Below, in pieces: positions 57,601 through 64,000 of a stretch of 64,000 nucleotides of DNA. The stretch covers positions 7,444,001 to 7,508,000 of the forward strand of contig NZ_CP152413.1 in NCBI RefSeq assembly GCF_038967635.1. The letters run 5' to 3'. The DNA comes from Bradyrhizobium sp. B124 (GTDB lineage Bacteria > Pseudomonadota > Alphaproteobacteria > Rhizobiales > Xanthobacteraceae). The position numbers and the translations under genes were made by a program. The number at the start of each line of letters is the position of its first letter. Within the stretch, counting starts at the first letter, position 1. The notes beneath the pieces are model-generated. The model searched no databases, was not told where the DNA came from, and worked only from the letters and a program-made list of their open reading frames with translations.

Positions 57601-57769
57601 GCTCGTGCTCGTCGCGGGCATGTCCATCGGCACGCTGTTCACGCTCTTCGTGCTGCCCGCGCTCTATGTCGCGATTGCATCCGATCACCGCGCCGGTGCG
57701 AATGCTGTCCACGTCAAGAACAGCGCCGAGTTGGAATACGCCGGGGCGGTTGCCCACTTGGTCAAGTGA
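54668..57769 (+). CDS. RND efflux pump inner-membrane subunit (HAE1/AcrB type)
   Basis: A 1033-residue RND transporter of normal length. FIKRPVLSVVISLLILLIGL is the first membrane helix; two large periplasmic loops follow. The proton-relay motif VVDDAIVVVENIHRHL is in TM4 and its partner Lys is in GLISKHGILLVEFANEL of TM10. ALTLSPMMCSVFL and VRLRPILMTTAAMVTGLLPL are typical. It should export hydrophobic compounds such as flavonoids or antimicrobials with a membrane-fusion protein and a TolC-type channel. Neither partner gene is in the neighbourhood, so it must borrow them or be orphaned by rearrangement. Confidence 0.93.
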   Translation: MAFAELFIKRPVLSVVISLLILLIGLRAAAVLPIRQYPKLSNTVVNITTSYPGASADMIQGFITAPLEQAVASAEGVDYVTSSSVLGSSTIQVYIKLNFDPNEALTEVLSKVNSVKYLIPKESNDPVVTKSAGQTTAVMYVAFSSEELTASAISDYLSRVVQPVMSTVEGVAAADILGGQSFAMRLWLDPAKMTGHGVSAADVSAAIAANNFQAAAGQVKGYLTISDITANTDLRGVDDFKRMIVKANDGGFVRMEDIATVELAAQTADASVSMNGEHAVFIGVQASPQGNPLNIVRGVRALFPDMKRNLPPSLKMKVAYDSTKFIQSSIDEVEKTLIEAVLIVVVVIFLFLASFRSVIIPVVTIPLSLIGVCSMMLALGFSFNLLTLLAMVLAIGLVVDDAIVVVENIHRHLEQGAPPALAATQGAREIVGPVVSMTITLAAVYAPIGFLGGLTGALFREFAFTLAGSVIVSGVIALTLSPMMCSVFLKSSSEEGRFARVVNRAFGATTRWYGRNLDRSLDYGPITGLFVLTMLGLVGFLYMHTSKELAPEEDQGIIFALTKAPKYANIDYLDYYGAKLDKAFQKFPETDLRFVLNGSSGPQGSMAGMLLKPWDERKKSSIALKWSVQAELSKIEGINAFAFSLPPLPGGSGGLPVQMVISSTLGFQSVYEQMSKLKDTARKSGLFAVSDSDLEFNQPVVQIKVDRSKASDLGITMENVGGALATLLGGNYVNRFNLQGRSYEVIPQVAREKRLTPDSLGSYDVKTARGSMLPLSTIVSIETATDPNTLTHYNQLNSATFQAVPMPGVTIGQAVEYLDEEAKKLPAGFSHDFLADARQYVREGNQLAITFAFAIIIIFLVLAAQFESMRDPLIVMISVPMAIVGALIPLFFGLSTMNIYTQVGLLTLIGLISKHGILLVEFANELQLKESLDRRSAIEMAARVRLRPILMTTAAMVTGLLPLLTATGAGAASRFSIGLVLVAGMSIGTLFTLFVLPALYVAIASDHRAGANAVHVKNSAELEYAGAVAHLVK

Positions 57770-58521
57770 TGACGCTCGCAATCAATTGAGCTTCGCTGAA
57801 TTGGTGTCAAATTGGGGGCGCTGATCGCCGACCGCGTGACTTGATCGTGCTGGTTGGCGACAATTGGTGCCCGGGACCGCGTCCATTTTCTGCTCCGGCA
57901 GGCTCGGTGTTGTTCCCGACCGATCAGAAAGCGGCAGCGGCTATTGGGCTCTGCCAGGGTGAATTGCCGGACATCCAGCGCAACTCGCATTCTTGACCTA
58001 TCTGGGAGAATTCATGCTCTCCCGATGGCGTGGAGTGGTGGTGCCGCCTTGTTTCATTGGCTTCTTGAAGGGAAGGATTGCTCCGCCTTGCTTGCACGCA
58101 GAATGGACGACCGCTGATTTGCTGCACGTCCCGTAGCGAGCGGTCGGGAACTGTCTGGGCGTCTGAAGCCTATCTCATCAACATAGCTATGTTTCGATAC
58201 TGGTCGGTCCCAGGCAGCCTATTCTGGCTAGCAAGGAGGCCTCTAGTGCTGCGCAGCAAGAAACCCGCCGTGTTGCAGCGATCATCCCGCGGTTTGTCCA
58301 TCGCTTTTTCCGATGCCGATGACCATCCATCAGGAAAAGCGTAGAGCTTGAAAGCTACCCAAACCCCAACAGAAGGCGCGGCCCCAACACGACCTTCCTG
58401 CAAAAATCGAATGCTTCATCAAGACAATTCCCATCTCTCGGGCCGATCCACTTTCTTCCCGAAAGACTTGAGCGGGGAGCGCGATATGAGCGGAAGCGAC
58501 CCGTGATCACATTGTCCAGCG
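57770..58521. other. intergenic region between convergent RND and MFS genes
   Basis: No gene and no clear terminator were recognised. Confidence 0.4.
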
Positions 58522-59850
58522 CTACGACGGGCTTTGCTTATGCACAGCGCGCTGAATTCTCGGCGGCGCCGTCTCGGGCATCATCAGCATGGCACACAGT
58601 CCGGCCGCGCTAGCGACAAGCATGTACCAGGCGGGCGCCAGCGCGTTTCCGGTCACGTGGATCAGCCAGGCGACGACGGGTTGAGCTGTGCCTCCGAAGA
58701 TCGCTATCGCAAAAGCGTAAATCGTCGCGAAGGCGCCGCCGCGGATGTTCTTGGGCAGACCTTCGGCCATGCTCACATAGAAAGCGCTATACGGGACCGT
58801 TCCGATGAAGGTGAGCGCGCCGAGGCCTCCAAGAAGTGCGATGGCACTGCGGCTCTCTGCGATCCACCAGAACACCGGATAGGTCATCAGCAGCGCGGTG
58901 ACCTGCGGCCATATCATGATGTGCCGGCGTCCGGCACGATCCGCGAGCCAACCGCCCAGCAGTGCGGCAGCAATTCCTACTGCATTGCTGACGAGCGTGG
59001 TGGCAAAGGCGAGAGGCGCAGAAACCTGCAAGGTGTTCAGCGCATAGGTTGTCATATATTCCGTGATGTAGGTAAAAATTGTGCAGCTGGCCAAAATGAT
59101 GAGTCCCAAGCTCATCATGCGGCGAGCGGCACGCAATCTCTTCGCAGTCTCGACGACGGGAGCCGAAGCTTCCGCGCGGTGTAATGTCTCCGGCAGGGCG
59201 CTCCGCAGCCAAAGTCCGAACGGCAGTGTACCGGCACCGAGCAAAAACGCGATCCGCCAGCCGTACGCGTCCAGTGCCTCGCTTGTCATGGCGAGGGAGA
59301 GTATTTCTCCAACCAGCGCTCCGGCGGTTGCAGCTATCTGTTGGCTGGCAGGCTGAAACGAGACAGCAAGACCGCGCGCGTCGGCGGCGGCCGCCTCCAT
59401 GAGATAGGCAGTGGTCGGACCGACTTCACCTCCCAGGGCGAAGCCTTGCACCAAGCGTGCGAAAATGGCCAGTAACGGAGCGGCAATTCCTATTGTCTCG
59501 TACGAGGGCGTCACAGCCAACGCAAGGATCGCGGCGCTCATCATGGCGAAGCTGGCGGTCATCGCGGGCCGGCGCCCGACCCGATCAGAGTACGTGCCGA
59601 GCACGATGGCCCCGATCGGTCTGGTTACAAAACCCGCGCCAAACGTCGCGAGCGACAGCATGAGGCTGGCGAACGGGTCGCTCGCCGGGAAGAACGCCTG
59701 ACCGATCTGGATGGCGAAAAAGCTATAGGTCCCGAAATCGTAGAATTCGAGGATATTGCCGATCGTTGCGCCCATCACGGCGCGGCCGGTCAAGCGTTCG
59801 TCTTTCGCAACGATGGTCGGCGCCGGCCTCTCCTTGAATTGTCTGGCCAT
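58522..59850 (-). CDS. MFS metabolite:H+ symporter (MHS family)
   Basis: A 442-residue transporter from the ATG at 59850 (MARQFKERPAPTIVAKDERL); the frame is open for another 99 codons but the extension is not protein-like. Twelve membrane segments. Signatures: GATIGNILEFYDFGTYSFFA in TM1, GTYSDRVGRRPAM in loop 2-3, LARLVQGFALGGEVGPTTAY in TM4, and GWLADRAGRRHIM in loop 8-9. This is the MHS family (ShiA, KgtP, CitA), which takes up organic acids or shikimate with protons. The substrate cannot be told. Symbiosis-island members often import plant carboxylates. Confidence 0.88.
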   Translation of the reverse strand: MARQFKERPAPTIVAKDERLTGRAVMGATIGNILEFYDFGTYSFFAIQIGQAFFPASDPFASLMLSLATFGAGFVTRPIGAIVLGTYSDRVGRRPAMTASFAMMSAAILALAVTPSYETIGIAAPLLAIFARLVQGFALGGEVGPTTAYLMEAAAADARGLAVSFQPASQQIAATAGALVGEILSLAMTSEALDAYGWRIAFLLGAGTLPFGLWLRSALPETLHRAEASAPVVETAKRLRAARRMMSLGLIILASCTIFTYITEYMTTYALNTLQVSAPLAFATTLVSNAVGIAAALLGGWLADRAGRRHIMIWPQVTALLMTYPVFWWIAESRSAIALLGGLGALTFIGTVPYSAFYVSMAEGLPKNIRGGAFATIYAFAIAIFGGTAQPVVAWLIHVTGNALAPAWYMLVASAAGLCAMLMMPETAPPRIQRAVHKQSPS

Positions 59851-60687
59851 CCTCGATCCGTCTCGAGCGCGATCCTGGCTTGAACATTTCGACCAACCGG
59901 GTCGCACGCGTTGCTCGCCACTTGCCCACACGCCCTCAATCTTGATGCGGCCGGCCCGCGCGCCGGTTTTCCACATGTGGGCCTGAAGCATGTCGCGACG
60001 AAACCCATGACGACGTGTGCAACAAAAATGCCGGCCTCTCGCAGTCTCATTCAAGCACTGAATTGATCGCGGCGATCGGCCAGCAAAGAAGAAGAAAGGA
60101 TACGGCTGCAGTTGTCGGGCGCGGATGGTCAGTGTGCTCCTTTGCAATGGCGAGTTTGCGACAACGTCGGCGGGCGCCGAACAGCAGGATCTGCTTTCAC
60201 ACAGAGAGGCCGCCGTGCGTGCATGCTGCGTTCAGCTGGCTACCGCGTGTGCGGAAGTGTCAGGCGATTGGCCCGGCTTTTGCTCCACTGCGTGGTAGTT
60301 GCGTGCCGCCGCATGCTTTGTCGGGATTGTTCCCTGCAGAATACAGGAGATCTTCGTGCGATCAGACGTAATGGGAGCTCGCATTGTTCATCGCACCATG
60401 AAAACGACCGGCATCGCGCCGGCGCCGCAGGCATCAGGGGGATATCCGGTCGTGGCGAGCCGCAGCTGAGTGGGGCGCAAACGGCAAGCGTGATGAGCCA
60501 GAGTGTGAGCCCCGAAAGTTGAAATCTGAGGCATCAGCAATGGCGAGGACGCGCGTCTGTGGGTGGATTCGCCCCAGAGTTACAGCCTTCCTTTCATGCT
60601 ACGGCGCTCGCGCATCTGCGTGCACACGCGCTCGAAGCTCGATGGCAAAGCATGCCTGCTATCAAAGCCCGGAATAGAATGTGTAGT
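59851..60687. other. intergenic region between divergent MFS and autotransporter genes
   Basis: No gene is supported. A poor -24/-12-like sequence at 60018-60034 was not accepted. No tts box or nod box is visible. Confidence 0.4.
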
Positions 60688-63600
60688 ATGAAAACGAAGA
60701 CAATTACGACCGTCGTGCTTGCGGTTCACGTGGTGCTCGGCTCGCCCAGCCGGGCCGTTGAAACCTACGATGTCAGCGATTCGAACGGTGTGCCCTTTAT
60801 GCGGGCACGGATATTCGGAACCGGTGATGGCCCTTATTGGAAAGACGGTGACAACCTGAGGCGTTCACTGCGCAATCTGCCGCAATGGGAAGTAGATCAT
60901 TCGCTTGCGGCGATTCGGCATTGGGCCGAGATCATCAACGTCATACCGGGGCAGTCGCCGGCCATCGTCAACATCGGTGGAATTCGCGCTAACAACGCAT
61001 ATGCCAGTTTCCGTACTTCCCCCGATGGCGGCACCAACGTGCAGGCGGCACTCACGGGTCGGGATCCGGGCGAGCTGCATTACGGCGCGCATGCTATGGT
61101 TACAATTGGCCAAATGGGGTTTTCATCCGAAGCATACATTCCTTCGCAATTGCCGATGACGCCAAAGATAGGTCTTACATCGGTAATGATCCATGAGCTC
61201 GGCCATGATCTCGGAATCGGCAGTACTATCGACTATGAACCATACTCAGATTTCCCCGGGCCGCTATCAACATATTTCCCTGAAAAGATAAATGCATGGA
61301 CGGAGCATTTGTACGATGACAATGGCAAACAAGCCAAGCCTGGGCAGACGATCTATTGCTCCGTCTGCGCGAACCCGCGAGCTGACGATGTTTTTGACCT
61401 GCGTCGCGACCGGGGGTATTTTGTCGGCAAGCATGTGAGTGAAGTGCTCGCCGGCGCCATGCCCGGCATTCCGGTGCGGGTGATGGACGAGCATGGTAAA
61501 GTGCGGGATGTCCCCTTCGTCTCGCATTCTGAGCTCAAGAACGGCCTGATGAGCCACCAGGCATACCGAAATTACACATCCTTGATGGAGGTGGATTTCG
61601 CCGCCTTGCAGGATATCGGCCACAGCATCGATCGGCGCAAATTCTTCGGTTATTCGATCTACGGAAACGGGCAGAATCTGGTCAACGACAATCCCTTCTT
61701 CGCTCGTAATGCTGACGGCACCGCGTATCTGCCAAATACATACAATACGGCCACCCTCGGACTTGGACTACACGTCTATGGCAGCGGCAACACTGTGGTC
61801 CAGCGCGCCGACCTGCTTTCGGAAGGACCAGGGGGTGCTGGCATCCGCGTCGATGGCGAAGCCAATCGGATCACAATCCCGCCCGGGACCCGCGTCCATG
61901 CGGACGGCGCCTATGGGCGCGGCGTCATGTTCGCCTATGGTAAGGATCACACGCTTACTCAGCGCGGCGACGTGCAGGCGCTCGGCGAGCATGGCATCGC
62001 AGCAAGCTTCGACTTTGGCAACAATGCGATGGGAAATTACTATGAGTATCGTGGCTCGTATATTCGCACAATTGAGAATAGTCCGGCCATGATGCTCAAC
62101 GAAATCGACGGCCCGCTCGTCAGCACGTTCGATCTGACCGGGCGCCTGGCTGGCAGTCATGCAGCGATGTACATGTCGAAAAATGGTTATGTGGGCCAGA
62201 TCAATGTGATGCGTGGCGCAATGCTGTTTGGGGACATCCTGTCTGATTACGCCCAACGTGACGAGAACGGTTCTCCACGCCTGACCAAATTAACGTTCGG
62301 CATGACGCCTGACGCGAATGGTCACTCAACGGGACAGCCGGACGCAAGCTTTGCAGCCCGCTATGAAGGTAACATCGTTGGACGCGACAACCTGTCGCTG
62401 CAGTTATCCGGTGGCGTCGCGTTGTTTACCGGCAATCACGAAGTGTACGACGCAACTGTCGCGCAAGCCGCAACCTTGTCCGGCAACGGCAGTTATCTGC
62501 TCAATACCGATGGCAGCTTCACCAACCACGGTGCTGTCGCGCCGCTCATCGATGGTCGTGACAACAGCATAACGGTGAATGGGGACTATCTGCAAACCTC
62601 CACCGGCCGCTTGCAGGTCGCAGTGAACGATACCGGTGCGTTCAGCCGCCTCGTGGTGAACGGCAGTGCGGCCCTTGACGGTACCCTCACGATCATGCCG
62701 CAGCGAGGCTGGTATGGCGGCGGCTTCAGTGTCTCATCCAATCAGTGGCTGAAAGCAACAAGTCTCACTGGCTCGTTCACGGAGGTGACGACATCGCTGC
62801 AATCGCCGACTTTAATGGCGAGCGCGACAGCTCAGGGTGACAACACCTACGCGTTAACACTCTCTCGCCCGACCGATGCCTATTCTCGTTATGCGGCCGA
62901 TGCCAATAGCCGCCAGGTCGGCGCGGCGCTCGACGGGATCGCTGGCAATGCTGCCGTGGGACTGCACCCGCTGTTCGCGGCACTCGACTTCTCCGCGCCC
63001 AACGGCACGGGGGTGACATCTGCGCTGCGTCAGCTCTCGCCGTCCGTCTATGCGTCGGAGAAGGGCAGGCTTATCAACGACAGCTTCTATGCGCGTTCGG
63101 CAGTGTATGACCGTCTCGAACAGGCCTTTGGCGGCGCGCCATCCTCGCCGATGGCGGTGATGGGTTATGGTCCTCAGCAGACGCCAGGCCGCAAATCTGC
63201 CTCTGCCATCGCTGCCGGCCCGACTTCTTCTGACCTGCCATCCCACGACTTGCAGCGCTATGCGGCCTGGAGTTCTGCTTTTGGCGGATGGACGAGCCAA
63301 TCAGGTGATCACAATGCCGCAAGCACCAGATCCAGCATTGGCGGCTTCATGACCGGAATCGACGCGTCGGTATTTGACGACTGGCGATTCGGTGTTCTTG
63401 CAGGCTATAGCCGCTCCACTTTCAACGTCGGCGCCTTTTCGTCATCAGGCCGCAGCGATAACTACACTGTCGGGAGCTATGCCGGAACCGAGTGGACCGT
63501 GCCAGAAGGAGCCATCGCCTTGCGCTCAGGCATTGCCTATACATGGCACGACCTTGAGATGAGCCGCAAAGTTGCGTTCCCGGGGTTTAACGACAACTTG

Positions 63601-64000
63601 ATCTCGAATTACGACGCGGGCACTTTCCAGATTTTTGGAGAATTGGGCTACAAGGTCCGTCTCGGCAACTGGTCGGTGATCGAGCCCTATGCCAATCTTG
63701 CCCATGTTCGGGTCGCGACGGATGCTTTTAGCGAGAGGGGATTGAACGGGGCGGCCCTCGATATTCACGACGACACGATGCAAACGACGCTCTCCACCCT
63801 CGGCGTCTACGCGACTACCCGTTTTCAACTTGGCGACATCGCCACGACCGCGCGAACTGACATTGGCTGGCGTCATGCCCTTGGTGACCTCATTCCGCTG
63901 TCGACAGCCAGCTTTGCTGCCGGTTCCAGCGCTTTTGTGGCTTCGGGCTTATCCATTGGCAAGGACGTGGCACTCGTGAAATCCGGTCTAGACTTCCAGC
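60688..64000 (+). CDS. autotransporter with zinc-metalloprotease-like passenger (3' end outside window)
   Basis: The frame is open from the ATG at 60688 to the window end, giving 1104 visible residues. A signal peptide (TTVVLAVHVVLGSPSRAVET) is followed by a passenger. It carries HELGHDLGIG at about residue 169 (HExxH zinc motif) and, some 110 residues on, a GLMSH stretch like the Met-turn of metzincins, before LMEVDFAALQDIGHSID. Next comes a beta-helix-like Gly/Asn-rich stalk (residues about 350-760). From about 850 an autotransporter barrel begins (YAAWSSAFGGWTSQSGDHNA, GFMTGIDASVFDDWRFGVLA, GYSRSTFNVGAFSSSGRSDN, GTFQIFGELGYKVRLGNWSV, IEPYANLAHV). It should be displayed or released at the cell surface. 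The start has only a weak ribosome site. Confidence 0.85.
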   Translation, partial: MKTKTITTVVLAVHVVLGSPSRAVETYDVSDSNGVPFMRARIFGTGDGPYWKDGDNLRRSLRNLPQWEVDHSLAAIRHWAEIINVIPGQSPAIVNIGGIRANNAYASFRTSPDGGTNVQAALTGRDPGELHYGAHAMVTIGQMGFSSEAYIPSQLPMTPKIGLTSVMIHELGHDLGIGSTIDYEPYSDFPGPLSTYFPEKINAWTEHLYDDNGKQAKPGQTIYCSVCANPRADDVFDLRRDRGYFVGKHVSEVLAGAMPGIPVRVMDEHGKVRDVPFVSHSELKNGLMSHQAYRNYTSLMEVDFAALQDIGHSIDRRKFFGYSIYGNGQNLVNDNPFFARNADGTAYLPNTYNTATLGLGLHVYGSGNTVVQRADLLSEGPGGAGIRVDGEANRITIPPGTRVHADGAYGRGVMFAYGKDHTLTQRGDVQALGEHGIAASFDFGNNAMGNYYEYRGSYIRTIENSPAMMLNEIDGPLVSTFDLTGRLAGSHAAMYMSKNGYVGQINVMRGAMLFGDILSDYAQRDENGSPRLTKLTFGMTPDANGHSTGQPDASFAARYEGNIVGRDNLSLQLSGGVALFTGNHEVYDATVAQAATLSGNGSYLLNTDGSFTNHGAVAPLIDGRDNSITVNGDYLQTSTGRLQVAVNDTGAFSRLVVNGSAALDGTLTIMPQRGWYGGGFSVSSNQWLKATSLTGSFTEVTTSLQSPTLMASATAQGDNTYALTLSRPTDAYSRYAADANSRQVGAALDGIAGNAAVGLHPLFAALDFSAPNGTGVTSALRQLSPSVYASEKGRLINDSFYARSAVYDRLEQAFGGAPSSPMAVMGYGPQQTPGRKSASAIAAGPTSSDLPSHDLQRYAAWSSAFGGWTSQSGDHNAASTRSSIGGFMTGIDASVFDDWRFGVLAGYSRSTFNVGAFSSSGRSDNYTVGSYAGTEWTVPEGAIALRSGIAYTWHDLEMSRKVAFPGFNDNLISNYDAGTFQIFGELGYKVRLGNWSVIEPYANLAHVRVATDAFSERGLNGAALDIHDDTMQTTLSTLGVYATTRFQLGDIATTARTDIGWRHALGDLIPLSTASFAAGSSAFVASGLSIGKDVALVKSGLDFQ

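Noticed and set aside
60018..60034. RpoN promoter for the MFS gene
   Set aside because: GG-N10-GC spacing holds on the minus strand, but the CACG part is absent, there is no NifA-type site, and it lies about 170 bases from the start codon.
1..64000. tRNA or rRNA genes, CRISPR arrays, plasmid replication origins
   Set aside because: No cloverleaf with a conserved T-loop, no regularly spaced repeats, and no repABC or iteron pattern was recognised by eye.

Overview
The window looks like part of the symbiosis island of a Bradyrhizobium-type soybean or legume symbiont. The main evidence is a complete rhizobial (Rhc-type) type III secretion system (T3SS) with the rhizobium-specific genes nopA, nopC, nopB, nopX, nolU, a secretin split into rhcC1 and rhcC2, and the regulator ttsI. 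Many genes are preceded by tts boxes, the TtsI binding element beginning GTCAG and followed by a CGAAAGCT-like half. Broken genes, IS fragments and long gene-poor stretches separate the intact genes, as is usual for symbiosis islands.

Layout. 0-7.5 kb: gene-poor DNA, a SKWP-repeat protein resembling Ralstonia/Xanthomonas effectors, a small ORF, and two adjacent P-loop/ParA-like ATPases. 7.5-10.6 kb: an M16 zinc-peptidase pair with a good RpoN -24/-12 promoter and a NifA-type upstream site. 10.7-13.1 kb: a broken diiron (ferritin-like) gene and a frameshifted nopP paralogue that still has its tts box. 13.1-18.5 kb (minus): nopC-nopA-sctD-two small genes-rhcV-TPR lipoprotein, behind a tts box. 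19.3-21.3 kb: nopX with a tts box. 21.9-24.5 kb: a decayed duplicate of the nopL-rhcC1-nopB/rhcJ region, whose rhcJ start now runs into a SAM methyltransferase. 25.3-27.05 kb: intact nopL and rhcC1. 27.2-35.7 kb (plus): the main structural operon nopB-rhcJ-nolU-rhcL-rhcN-rhcO-rhcQ-rhcR-rhcS-rhcT-rhcU. 35.67-39.12 kb: nopP and IS91/IS5 remnants enclosed by two identical inverted IS ends that abut the rhcU stop codon. 39.1-42.0 kb (minus): ttsI-rhcC2-CpaD-like lipoprotein. 42-52 kb: an orphan tts box, virK, a tts-box-driven GH12 glucanase (gunA/nopAA type), a truncated methyltransferase, a frameshifted FAD oxidase, a radical-SAM protein and a tts-box-driven RTX protein. 52-54.6 kb: pabB and Dabb-domain pseudogenes. 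54.6-64 kb: an RND pump subunit, an MFS symporter, and the 5' part of an autotransporter with a zinc-metalloprotease motif.

How the parts work together. TtsI, normally induced through flavonoids and NodD, should switch on the tts-box genes. These build the secretion channel (RhcC1/C2, RhcJ, SctD, RhcR/S/T/U/V, RhcN/L/Q), the pilus and translocon (NopA, NopB, NopX), and the effectors (NopL, NopP, NopC, GH12 glucanase, possibly the RTX protein and the methyltransferase chimera). The M16 pair appears to belong to a different, low-oxygen NifA/RpoN programme expressed in nodules. All functional assignments come from reading the sequence and from remembered family features; no database search was run.
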